Of a stretch of DNA of 64,000 nt, positions 1-10,242 are shown piece by piece. The position numbers and the translations under genes are program-made. Positions within the stretch are counted from its first letter, which is position 1; each line of letters starts with the position of its first letter. The notes below the pieces were generated by a model, which saw only the letters and a program-made list of their open reading frames with translations, did no database searches and had not been told where the DNA came from. Origin of the DNA: Diphasiastrum complanatum (taxonomy: Eukaryota; Streptophyta; Lycopodiopsida; Lycopodiales; Lycopodiaceae); assembly GCA_029204225.1 (NCBI GenBank), contig MU832123.1, positions 1 to 64,000 of the forward strand, given 5' to 3'.

Positions 1-755
1 GGGTCCTCCTCGAGACTGTGACAATTCGTAGGTTCAATTTGATGAGCAAAAGAATATAGAAAAACGAAGGAAAATGATGAGTTTTTTTTACTTAAGAACG
101 CCCTCATCCTGCATAGGGCATTCTAAACTTCTTCGTGTTCAAAACAGGTTTAGGTGCAACTACAACACCATCTACCAAGGATCTATGTGCTATATTTAAC
201 GAAATGTTATGGAAGGGGCAACCAAAAGCCTAAACCGTAACATCCTAAAAATTTGAAGACAATTGAAGTAATTTGGACCCACTAGCTACTTACTGATGAC
301 TTCAATAACGAATGACAAGGAGAAGTAGATCTAAATAACACATAAAATAGAGCATTAGTATGCGGTAAGACATTGTATTACAGATCAAAATGTTACCATG
401 ATACTGCAAGTATAATGAAAGAGCATATGTAGCTTCCTTACCATAGCATATTCTACAGGGGATGATCTTTAAACGACTTTCATTTATGATGAAGAAGCTC
501 GCCCGCAAATTTCTGAATGACCCTTAAGTGGATTATGTCACGTGAACTATTACTTACCCTTACCTAGAAGGGCCGAGGATAGTCTAAGGTCTCAAAGCTT
601 TCAAGAAAATGCAAGTTTTGAAAGCAGCATAGTCTACACTGTACAGTAAATGGATTTCACATATAGTGAATGTTTTACCAGCACCACAAAAAACTTTTCT
701 GGCTATAAATGCCATATAAAAATTTCTGTATACATGCATTAGGGTTTCCAGTTGG
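1..755. other. No confident gene; sequence downstream of the 756-1178 gene
   Basis: I see no convincing protein gene here. It lies downstream of the minus-strand gene at 756-1178. A short minus-strand open stretch near 302-510 follows a pyrimidine-rich stretch and an AG, and has a GTAAGG-like donor near 447. It could be a later exon if the neighbouring gene is spliced, but no domain is recognisable. Confidence 0.4.
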
Positions 756-1178
756 CTAGGGCTTAACCTTTTTCTTCAGATCCGAGGGCACTTGGGCATT
801 CCCGTCGCCTTCGCCCTCTTCGTCCCCATCTGAAGATTGTGTTTCTGAGCCCATGCTATCCGATGGCTCATAGTCCTTGTCATCCTTTTCCTTCTTTGCA
901 CGCCTCTCAGAATTTGCACACTCATTATGCAGCAGCTTCAGCCTCTTGGCCTTGCCTTCTGAAGCGGATGAGGCTAGCCGTGATGCAATATCGGGCAACC
1001 GTAGAGCAGCAAGCTTCAACTTGTTCTGCTGTATGCGCTGCAATCGAAGCAATTCATATTGAGTAAGAGTATCCGAGCCTCCCTCATCCCCTCCTCTACT
1101 TTCTTCTTCTTGGGGGAGAGGCAAACGTGTATCATCATCGCTGCTGCTGCTGCTGCTGCCGCTGCCGCTACTAACCAT
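756..1178 (-). CDS. Small acidic Ser-rich probable nuclear protein (hypothetical), possibly first exon
   Basis: A 140-residue frame starts at an ATG (1176-1178) and stops at TAG (756-758). The N-terminus has a run of serines encoded by a GCT/GCC triplet repeat (about 1141-1165), followed by DDD and an acidic stretch. Around residues 40-58 is the motif TQYELLRLQRIQQNKLKLAA. From memory, the pattern YExxRxxRIxxNxxxLxxL occurs near the N-terminus of several plant nuclear proteins, including B3-domain proteins. A Lys/Arg-rich segment that could be a nuclear localisation signal follows, then an acidic tail and a terminal KKKVKP. I see no enzymatic domain. The frame would be short for a B3 protein and no B3 domain is present. 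The sequence AAG|GTTAAG just before the stop resembles a splice donor, so this may be only exon 1. The balanced composition and clean ATG favour a real gene; the function is unknown. Confidence 0.5.
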   Translation of the reverse strand: MVSSGSGSSSSSSDDDTRLPLPQEEESRGGDEGGSDTLTQYELLRLQRIQQNKLKLAALRLPDIASRLASSASEGKAKRLKLLHNECANSERRAKKEKDDKDYEPSDSMGSETQSSDGDEEGEGDGNAQVPSDLKKKVKP

Positions 1179-1529
1179 TGAATGCCTCTCTCACTTCTTT
1201 GATCCAGATTTAAGATTGCCAAATCCTAACAGTTAGAATCCCTGCAATGAAAGGTCTAAGGCTACCCTGAACAAAGGCCTTGCTAACCCAAAATGCACTT
1301 TCTTCTTCAAACTCAGAAATCCCTAACCAAGCTCTTTTGACAGTTTAGATCGTCAGGCTTGCAGCAATATCAGTTGACAGACTATGAACAAAGCAGAATT
1401 CCATATAAAGGCCCAATTGGGGATTCCATACCAAAAAAAGTTCCACATATCAATCAAATTGAGACATAAAATTGAAACCTCAACTACATCTTGCAGCCAA
1501 ACTAAATCATCCTATATACATACAACAAT

Positions 1530-1884
1530 ACCTTAAACCCTAAGCCCTAAAAATACTGGTGCTCATACAAAAATCTTAAGCCTTAAACCCTAAAAATACT
1601 AGTGCTAACCTTAAACCCTAAACCCAAAAATTAATAATGTTCATTCGACAACCTTAAACTCTAAGCCTTCAATATACTAATCTTCATATGACAAAACCCT
1701 AAACCCTAAACCAAAAATTAATAATGTTCATAACGACAACCTTAAGCTCTAAGCCTTAAAAATACAAATCTTCATATGACAACCTTAAAAAAAAATCTAT
1801 AATGTTCATATGACAACCTTAAACTTTAAGCCTTAAAAATACTAAACATGACAACCTTAAATCCTAAACCCTAAACCCTAAAGC
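1530..1884. repeat. Degenerate minisatellite rich in telomere-like CCCTAAA motifs
   Basis: About eight or nine diverged units of roughly 34-50 bp, each beginning ACCTTAAACYCTAARCC and most ending in TTCATATGACA. Several contain one to three CCCTAAA motifs, the plant telobox/telomere repeat on the complementary strand. The block lies about 350-700 bp upstream of the ATG of the minus-strand gene at 756-1178. It could therefore be promoter telobox sequence or an interstitial telomeric relic. Units are too diverged to be a recent telomere insertion. Confidence 0.7.
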
Positions 1885-3329
1885 AATGCTCTTAATTTGT
1901 AAACAAGGTGTGGAAACGGCTTAATCCACATGGGTCTGCGATATTAAAGAACTTTGTAATCTTCCACATATAAGAATATGAAAAATGGGTATTCGTTTTT
2001 GTTGATAATTTTAATTTGTGGTGAAATATACGAGTGTTGGTGAGAATTTAAAAAAATAAACATGTCAATTGATATAGAAGACATATATGCTTATACATCA
2101 GTCATTTATGATAAAATTGATTCACAAAAAGAAATCATTTACAATTGAGAGTAAAATTTCAAGTTACAAATCATCCCAAAAAAAATTGAGGTGGTTGTTT
2201 GATTAGTAACAAGATGTGGATGGGGATGGGGATTTTTACGGAATAGAAGATACCTACCTTTTGACTTTTTTGAAATTTGGTGAGAATTTATGTAATGAAT
2301 GCATGGGCTTTTATCATCATAATACGTAAGCAAACAGTTGTTTGACTATGTACATATGCACGTGACGCAATATAACCAATGCACAACATGTGAATTAACA
2401 AATTATATAAGATATTAAAAAAAAATTGAACAAAACAATGCTTGTTGTTTCATAATAAATGATAGTACGGCATGAGATATATAAATATGATATCAAAAAT
2501 AAGGAAGAATGGGCCAAAATAATTTTCAAAAAAAAAGTAACGTCGAAAATGAAAAAGAGAGCAGACACTCCAAATTGATGTTGATCCCAAGAGATATTTG
2601 ATGTTGTGATTGTTTGTCCAAATGTGGTCCAAGTGGCTACTATATATAGTTGTACTATTATGAAATTGCAATTTAAAATCATATTATTGCATATATTTTT
2701 GTACTGCACACATATTTGTTTTCATGTAGCACATTGAAATTGAAGTTGCCGAGAACTATGCTAAGAAGTTTTGTAGAATTTCATTCAATGTTCAATCAAA
2801 AAATAATATTTGAATGTGGTTTTCTATATAACCTTATAATGGATACAAATACTGACACATTATAATGCATACACACAATAACATGTTGGTATTGAATATG
2901 TTGCAAATGCTCCTTGAACTCTAAGATTTCGCGAACAGTTCTGTACAAGTCCTTTATTTTTTTTCCAATTCGTGGTGATATTGTGCCTCGAGATGACTTG
3001 TCCCAACATTATGTCGTGCATGACAAATATTTGACATTTGGCTAGGTTAAGTGTATTATGTCGTACAAGCGACATTGGACTAGCACTTATTATAAACAAT
3101 GTAAAATTAATGTTTGATTTATTGGGAGTGCATAGGTTGTCCAAGAAGATTTCCATGAAGTCATAGAGATAATCCTTGAAGGCATAACTCATAACCTCTT
3201 GAAGGTGCTAAATGTGTTGTACAATTTAAAGCATAGGTATCCCATTCATTGGCAAAAAGCCATTTTGTATCGATCTTTTGGAGCAATCTATACCTATGAA
3301 AAAGGCAAGCAGGACGAGGGTAACCATCT
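1885..3329. other. AT-rich intergenic sequence, no gene seen
   Basis: The sequence is AT-rich. Short open frames on the minus strand (for example 2395-2709 and 2860-3192) have compositions expected by chance and match no family I know. No LTR ends or primer sites were found. Confidence 0.5.
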
Positions 3330-4170
3330 TCATCTTTTGCACTAATTTCAAGTTTTGATGAGCCTTCAAGTGTAGAAGATGCATTGAATTCTAAGAATGG
3401 TTTCAAGCAATGCTAGATGGATACAATGCATTGATGGAGAAAGGTACATGGATTCTTGTTGATAAACCTTTAGGGAAGAATGTGATTGGATGCAAACGGG
3501 TTTTCAAACTCAAGTTAAATTTAGATGGAAATGCAAGCAAGCATAAGGCAAGTTTGGTTGCCAAAGGATATGCCCAAGAAAAGGGCATAGACTATGAGGA
3601 AACTTTTGCACCCGTGGCCAAGATGGTCACAATAAGGTTGATCCTAGCACTTGCTTTTCATTTTAGATCAATGCTCTTTCAAATGGATCTATCTAATGCA
3701 TTCCTTGATGGCTATTTGGAGGAGGACATAAGGCTTCAAGGATCAAGCTCGGGATGGAATGTAAAGTATGTCATCTTCAAAGGAGCTTGTATGGCTTGAA
3801 GCAAGCATCAAGGTCTTGGAACTTAAGACTTAATGATTTTTGGGTTTATATTGAATTCACTCCAAGTGAGTATGATCCAATTTTTTACATAAAGTTGGAT
3901 GTAAATGGCATTGTACTATTGTTGATTTATGTAGATGACATAATTCTAATTGGTGATAGCATTGATGGCATAGAGAAAACTAAAAAGGATCTATCTTTAG
4001 AGTTCAAAATGGTGGATCTTGGCCAACTTCACTTTATATTGGGCATAGAAGTACTTAGAGATTGAGATTTCATGCTCATTAGTCAAGCTAAGTATGCTGA
4101 AAGTTTTCAATTTAGAATGCAAGATTGCAAGCATGGAAACACCAATGGAGCAAGATGTAAAAGTGCTCAA
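3330..4170 (+). pseudogene. Ty1/copia reverse transcriptase fragment, frameshifted
   Basis: The start of a copia RT domain is recognisable: WFQAMLDGYNALMEKGTW, then CKRVFKLK, the block VAKGYAQEKGIDYEETFAPV near 3559-3618, and QMDLSNAFLDG. After a frameshift near 3755-3780 the frame continues with SLYGLKQASRSW and the catalytic YVDD motif (about 3931-3942, LLIYVDDIILIG), then FKMVDLGQLHFILGIEVLRD before a stop at about 4063. Another frameshift lies near 3393 at the N-terminal edge. Gag, protease, integrase and RNase H are absent. The element copied its RNA into cDNA when alive; this piece is dead. The family call is secure from the ordered RT blocks. Confidence 0.9.
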
Positions 4171-4259
4171 TAAAGGTGATGAATAATCCTTCTTGGAAAT
4201 CACTCTTTATAGGTAGCTTATAGGCTAATTCATGTGGATTACTATCACTAGGTCTGATT

Positions 4260-4760
4260 TATGCTTTAGTGTCTGTAGGATTAGTCAATACATGCAAGAT
4301 ACATTGATCATACATCGGAAGAGTACAAAAAGGATCTTGAGATAGAGGGATCAAAATTCTACAAGTTTCTTTGCTACATGTATTGGTGCGTCCCTCGTTC
4401 AAAGTAGACGACCTTCGGCATTTTTCTCTCTCTTCAGGATTTTGCGAAAAAGGCGAAGGTGCCCTTAAAAAAGGCGAAGGTGCCCTCAAAAAGACGAAGG
4501 TGTCCTTAAAAAGACGAAGGTGTCTTTAAAACAGTTTAACTCACGAAAATTTCTCTCTTCGCATTTGTCGGGAGAATGCAAAAAAGTCGAAGATGTTAAA
4601 ACTAGTTGAACTTTTGAACTGCACAAGTTAAACTTTTTGAACTGTTGCAAGTTTCGCGAAACTGTCACGAACATTTCGCGAAATAGTTTAAATTGTTGAA
4701 CTGTGATAGTTTCGCGAAACTGCCGCGAACATTTCGAGAATCTTGTAAACATAGTTCATT
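4260..4760. repeat. LTR-like repeat block with 20-21 bp tandem repeat and TCGCGA palindromes
   Basis: Four tandem units of 20-21 bp built on GGCGAAGGTGCCC / GACGAAGGTGTCC lie at about 4445-4530. They are followed at 4640-4745 by repeated palindromes such as GTTTCGCGAAAC and TTTCGCGAAA interspersed with CACGAAC. Similar motifs occur inside LTRs elsewhere in the window (42.03 and 46.03 kb), so this block is probably LTR debris belonging to the RT fragment upstream. Boundaries are not defined. I see no gene in 4760-5160. Confidence 0.5.
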
Positions 4761-5163
4761 TCTGCAGGTTGTCGTGAAAGTAATGTATTTCTGTAGACTT
4801 TTTCTAAATACAAGTTTGTGGAAGTCCTTGAAGATGGTCAAGTCTTCAATGACTTCAAGTTATTAAACTTAACATCTGAACTTGAAATTATGATAGAATT
4901 GGTTACCCTTTCCTGGAGATCAACTGAAAGCTCGTTGTAGACGTTCTTCAAATAACTTGACTATCTGAGTTTGTGATTCCAAGGAGACAACTGTGGGCTT
5001 AATCTTCAACAACATGGGCCTTGGAGGACATAAGTATACCTATTGGGCTCTCAGTACTGTATGCTTGATTTTGTCATTGGTACCTACATGCTGCTAGTGT
5101 GATTCCTCTTTCCATGGTGATGATTGATCCATAGCTTGGGGGCTAGATCCATACGATCTAGGT

Positions 5164-6386
5164 TTGGTTGGATTGGTCTATCCACCACCTGTTCCCTTTG
5201 TTGTTGCTTTGTTTGGCATGCTTAGGATAGTATCATGTGTGAAAGACTTTATAAGATACGTTTCACGCTCAAGGGTGGCCGCATCCAATTCACCTTCCAG
5301 ACGTTGTGATCTTGCTCATCCATCTGTAATTGTCCTTGTAATAGCAGTACTTGCTATTTTGCATCTTGCACAGTTCAATCTACTTGATCCTGAGCGATTG
5401 TCAATGTATTTTGGAGTTGTGCCATGTAATCCTCTAGGCGATTTACTGTTTGTTGTGCTTTCTTCTTCTCAGCTTCAGATTTCTCTTCATGTTGCTTGGT
5501 GATCTTGAGCTCTCTATCCAACTGGATGTTCTTCTGGCTGATTAAATTGTTTTTAGAACCCAAATCTGAAATGTGCTGCTCCATTTTTTTTTTCTTATCT
5601 AGCATAGACTGGATCACTTGCACAAGGTTTGACACTAAACCAAGAGCATCACCAAAATCTACTGAGGTGGAGGTGGTAGCAACAAGAGGAATTGGTGGTA
5701 CTATTCTTGTTTGGCATGGAGTTGGTGCTGGCAATTCTTCTTCTTCAAAAATATCCTCTTCTTCAAACCCTTCTGGCACCGTGGCGTTGAACTACTTTGG
5801 AGATTTAACCACATGGATGACCGGAATGGTGTCTGGTGCCTGATCAACTAATGTATCTTGTTGATCTGTCTGGAATGAGAAATAAAAAATTGTAGAACTG
5901 TCATGGAACTGTTCAAATCCTTTTCCTAGGGGGTTCAAAGGGCCCTATGCTTTTGGGCATCTCAAAAAATTTCTGAGGCCCTAAGAGGGTCGGAATCATC
6001 GAACATGTCCATAAAATCCTGGGTATTTGGTGAGATTGCTCAAGTTTGTGAGGATGAGACGACTTGGCAGCTATGATTGGAATTGTGGCTCCAATGGTCA
6101 CATACTAACCCTATGAGAAAGCAGAGGCAAGGGAAGCATTGGTGGATTAGGGGATGGGAAGTTCGGTGCGAATTGTAGCGGGGGGTGAAAGCACAACTGA
6201 AGAGGTTTGTCTAGTCCCGACGACGTGACGCAGGAGGCGAGTCAGGTATAACAACTTCGCTGCATATACGACAACGACTATGTGAGCTTGAGGCCTGGTG
6301 AGACGACTCAGTCGATGCTTCTTTCTAGACAGATAACACCGAATTGGCATTGAACCCATGAATCCTGTCCTCCAGATATGAAGCGG

Positions 6387-6469
<83 letters not shown>

Positions 6470-6917
6470 AGTCGCAAATTTCTGCTTGGTATTATCCTTG
6501 ATAGCCCTCTTCAACTCACCAAATACTGTTTTATACCAATTGTAGGGTTCTAATGGGCCAGATCCTAGTTTATAGTTGGAGTCTATAATGCGATGGAGGA
6601 TCTGTGATGAGATGCATTCCTTCCTGAGGTTGCCAACCACCAAGAGGTTATTTAGTAGCTAGGCCGCGACGTGAATGATGGGATCTCGGATGGATTCTAG
6701 GAGATACACGTCATGGGTCCAAAAAAATTCAATAGTAGTGTCTATGAACGGCTTGATCATGTTCTTTGTGTGCTTATGGTTTGGAGATGGCTCAATACCG
6801 GATGTGATATCTATGGCAACAAGGGCAGCGTCAGTAACACACACCTTGTGTGTATAAGTCTGAAAAGTGATATAAAAGCCTCGGTCCAAGTACTAAAGGC
6901 CATCGTAATGAATTGTG
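5164..6917 (-). pseudogene. Unidentified degenerate ORF with coiled coil (possible ORF-X N-terminal part)
   Basis: On the minus strand a coherent but broken reading frame runs from about 6917 down to 5375 and perhaps beyond. Its first part (6889-6480) includes segments such as YNWYKTVFGELKRAIKDNTK. It is then interrupted by a (GA)n array read as a Ser-Leu run. The last part (5779-5375) has an acidic stretch (GFEEEDIFEEEELPAP), a Pro-rich linker and a strong heptad-like coiled coil from about residue 60 onward, rich in Lys, Glu and Gln. There are several stops and frameshifts. I recognise no family. The layout, acidic/Pro linker plus coiled coil, resembles the start of the plus-strand ORF at 11867, so the two may be different parts of one retrotransposon-borne protein; this is inference only. 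No catalytic motif is visible. Confidence 0.4.
6391..6468. repeat. (GA)39 microsatellite
   Basis: An uninterrupted GA array of about 78 bp. It lies inside the degenerate minus-strand frame and would be read as (Ser-Leu)n, which suggests expansion after the frame decayed or tolerated in-frame expansion. Confidence 0.97.
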
Positions 6918-7211
6918 TGTGAAATCAGAGCATGCACATAAGCAATCACATATAGGACAAGAGGAGAGAGAGAACACCATTGCTCTATTCCATAAAACTT
7001 GCACACTATAATATGAGAGGAATACAGTACGTGAGAGAGAGATAGAGGTTACACTTCTTCATAAACGATCTCAGTCCATTTCACATTGGGATGGGCCCAA
7101 AATATATCAAACTTGACTTTAGGCACATTGGGCCTTTACCACTTTATTAATACATTTCAAGTATGTCTATAAATAACAAAGTGACATTGCCCATTAATAG
7201 TAATTCTAACA
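6900..7211 (-). mobile_element. Copia-type 3' LTR, minus orientation (element H)
   Basis: Read on the minus strand, the LTR begins TGTTAGAATTAC at 7211, directly after a purine tract GAGGGAGGG (7212-7220), which is the expected polypurine tract. It contains GGGCCCATCCC and CT-rich segments typical of copia LTRs. The far end, near 6900, is not resolved. The orientation agrees with the minus-strand gag at 7650-8438, so both probably belong to one element that has lost nearly all of pol. Confidence 0.65.
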
Positions 7212-7220
7212 CCCTCCCTC

Positions 7221-7649
7221 AATGACAACTTTGTTAGAGGTGTTACTTCATGCTTAACCAAGTACATCACACTAAAAGTACATTATACTCCTAACTCTAC
7301 TGATGTGGCATTTATGCTAGCAATTAATGCAAATGGAGAATGTGATGTCATCAAATGGAGAATGTGTGGAACAATTCCATCACCCTCCCTTGAGCCAAAC
7401 ATCCACTAGAATCTACAACACAAATTGCTCACTGCATCATGTCCAAGAGCTATGCCAAGGATAATATCCTTCCCTGAAACTGCAAATGCATCCGCAAACT
7501 GCCTCATATGAAAGATATCATCTTACTTATGCATCCAAGGAACCATCTTCTAGGATACCTATACTAAGTTTAGCAATCATGCAACAACTTTCTGAATCCC
7601 ATAGAAGATAAAGTACATGCGCACAAACTTATTACCAGGCATTTGCTTC
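7221..7649. other. Non-coding remainder between 3' LTR and gag of element H
   Basis: Apart from the PPT at its edge I see no recognisable coding sequence. In an intact element this interval would hold protease, integrase, RT and RNase H, so a deletion is implied. Confidence 0.4.
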
Positions 7650-8438
7650 GTCATAAGACTTTTTAGCTACAACTGTTAGGTTCATTTTATCTTTTTCTTT
7701 ATCACTTTCAGTGGACTTCTTTGACTTAAGATTCACTTCTATCTTTAAACATCGATTCTTATAATGTCTGATCTTTTCACAATAAAAGCATTTAACATTC
7801 TTAGAACTGTCTTCATCACTTTTAGATTTACTAGTCTAATTAGCTTTCCACTTGGTAAATAAAGCGACTTCATCTGAAGAGAATATTGTAACAACAAAAT
7901 GTTGCATTCTACGTTTTTCTTCAAGTAATGAAGCTATCATCATCTCTAATGACTGATTAGGCAAGTTCGAGTGTAAAAATGACATTACTATACTCAGCCG
8001 ACATGCTTTTCGATAGCACGGCCATAGCATCATTTTCAAGAACATTAGAACCAATTCCAGCAAGCTGATTCATTATTGACTTCATACGATTCACGTGATC
8101 ATTTAAGCTCATTCCACTTTAATGTGAAAAATTGCTGCTTAAGAAGGATTTTACCATTTTTAGAATGTGCTCCAAATATAGCTTCCAATGACTACCATAT
8201 TTCACGAGCAGTCTTAGATAGGTCTAAATGATAAATTTGAGAATCAGCCAATGTAAGCAGCAGCTCTCTTTTCACGCAAATCAATACTAGAAAAATCACC
8301 GGAATCTTCTTGCTTAACTTTGGAATCCGTAACAAGATCCCACAAATTTTTCTCAATCAATAATAATCTCATCTTGACTTGCCATGTATGAAAGTTCTTA
8401 CCGTCAAATTTATCAAATAAAGTTCTTTGATCCATTAT
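7650..8438 (-). pseudogene. Ty1/copia gag, broken (element H)
   Basis: The frame begins near 8438-8433 with MDQRTLFDKFDGKNFHTWQV and KMRLLLIEKNLWDLV, the conserved N-terminus of copia Gag. It continues through a degraded middle with stops (about 8060-8245) and ends with a CCHC zinc knuckle, CFYCEKIRHYKNRC (C-x2-C-x4-H-x4-C, about 7750-7795). Gag packages element RNA into virus-like particles, and the knuckle binds RNA. There are several stops and frameshifts. No primer-binding site was found upstream, so the 5' end is missing or diverged. Confidence 0.85.
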
Positions 8439-8479
8439 AGTCAACTTGAATGATGTAAATGAACTGATCAATTCAATTT

Positions 8480-9112
8480 CAAGAATTTTTGCAATTGTTT
8501 TACTTAGCTAACTAATGATAAGTGCACGTAACCGAGGGAGAGGGCATAAGACATCACTTCGACTAGGCTTATCACTTGGTTAGTTCATAAAACCAATTTG
8601 ACTTCTTAATTCCTTGAAAAACATCCACTTCATTCTATATATGTTTTGTACTTAGCATGACAATCAATTACTAGCTTTTGATCAACTTTTAACAAGTTTT
8701 ACAGTGACACTTTTTAGAAAAATTTATGCTGTCCTTAATGAAAAACAGGGTCTCTGCACTAAAAACTTAATAAGTTTTTCTGCCGATTTTCAAATCACTA
8801 GATTTTTGGTTCAAAACGAAGCTTAAACATTGTAGAACAGTCCTGTATAGTTTTTGTTTCGACAGAAACAGACTCTCTATGAAAAATTAAACCTCTGTTT
8901 TGCATTTTCCCCAAATTTTGACACAGTGGGTCTGTCTTAAAACTGTAAGACGGCCCTTAAGGACCCATACTTTAGAATTTTTAAGAAATACCACTAAAAA
9001 CTTCAAGTAACCAAAAAAGAATTACCTTCAACTAATTCATTTCTGGGTGGGTAGCCGAATTATGTCGGGTCGTCTCTCTCACTCGACCTTCCTTCATTTC
9101 GTTTTGGAACTC
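8480..9112. other. No gene; repeat-derived sequence
   Basis: I found no open reading frame of note. The short phrases CATAAGACATCACTTCGAC and GACACTTTTTAGAAAAA recall LTR material seen elsewhere, but no boundaries could be set. Confidence 0.35.
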
Positions 9113-9290
9113 AATGGGGTTGGCTCAGTTAGTTGGCTTGACATCCAAAGTTTCTTTGGTCCCAAGTTCAAGCCTCCCCTTGGAAACCAAGAAGCATTTC
9201 TCTGAGTCTCTCGCCTACAGCCAACAAGAGAACATAGGTCGCATTTTCAGAGTAGGCTGGCCTCTCCAAATCAGTAAGTCGTGTTAGCCA
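9113..9290 (+). mobile_element. tRNA-derived SINE (head region)
   Basis: The 5' part reads like a tRNA promoter: a box A (TGGCTCAGTTAGTTGG, 9121-9136) and a box B-like block (AGTTCAAGCC, 9165-9174) 44 bp apart, with the acceptor-like start AATGGGGT just before. This matches the RNA polymerase III internal promoter of plant SINEs. A related, more diverged copy lies at 31964-32040. The 3' end and target duplication were not identified, so the right boundary is approximate. Confidence 0.6.
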
Positions 9291-10242
9291 TCAGAAATTG
9301 AGCCCTTTTTTTGAACTGCGGCCAATGCTTTCAATCGATCTGCCCACAGCCGAATTTTTGAGCCCGCCCTATACTTCTGACGAGGCTATACTTCCTCGCA
9401 TGATGCAGCCTTGACCGATGCACTTCATATATTCATCATCTGAACAAAATGACAACAAGGAGTAACTCCATGGCAGTGGACACCAGCATCAGAAGTAAAC
9501 ACCAGCCTCTGCCCATAACAAGAAGATCTACAGCAATGATTCTTTCTCTTTCAACGCCTATATTGCACGTTGATTATGCGATGGACAACAAAAAGTGCTA
9601 TGTCGTTATTTCACTCAATCTGGAAGGTAATAGGGGTTTGATCCATTGACTGCAGGCCCTCGCTTCAACAGCCACCTTCCATCTTTACTTGTATCTCGAC
9701 CACGGCCTCTCTCGCTCTCTTAGGTCTCTGCCTGCCTGAAGAAGCCTGTGTTAGACAAAATATACAATGACTAGTCACTCATGAGCAGGCACCAAATTGA
9801 TCATAGCAGTAGCGCTGATTTTGAAGTCCAATTAAAGTGCAAGCAGCCTCATACAGCAAGATCCACATATTGTGCACACTGTAGGTCAAAATCAAATGGC
9901 ACTCCTGGTGGAATAGCAACGATGGCTTCTCCTTCATGTCTCAATTTCAGTGTAGGCAGAGACAGACCTCCATCGCTGTCCTTCAGTCCTGTCATTTCCG
10001 CCTCATGCTTCTGTAGCAGGGATCTGTTGATTCTTTCAGGCCTACGAATCTGCATATCACTTCCACAACAAAGTCTTGCAAATAGATTCTCTTTTCAACA
10101 AATCCGTCATCCCCCAGACTTCACAGTTGCAATTGGATACCACATGACTTCTAGCAATTAACACACAACAACCATCCTCTTGAAGCATGGGCTTCAAAGC
10201 ACCTATTCATTGTGTAATCTATACACATCATTCACTCAAGAA
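9291..10242. other. No confident gene; one unexplained short frame
   Basis: A minus-strand frame at 9849-10055 has balanced, coding-like composition (start MQIRRPERINRSLLQKHEAE, later IPPGVPFDFDLQ), but I recognise no family and it has no supporting neighbours. The overlapping plus-strand frame 9781-10161 is probably its shadow. It could be a captured exon or chance. The rest of the interval shows nothing. Confidence 0.3.

Noticed and set aside
2139..3406. Several minus-strand frames of 64-110 codons
   Set aside because: AT-rich, biased composition and no family resemblance; one overlaps the RT fragment antisense.
5000..5160. Possible exon upstream of 5164 on the plus strand
   Set aside because: The plus-strand frames 5164-5502 and 5496-5843 are antisense to the coiled-coil frame and lack motifs.
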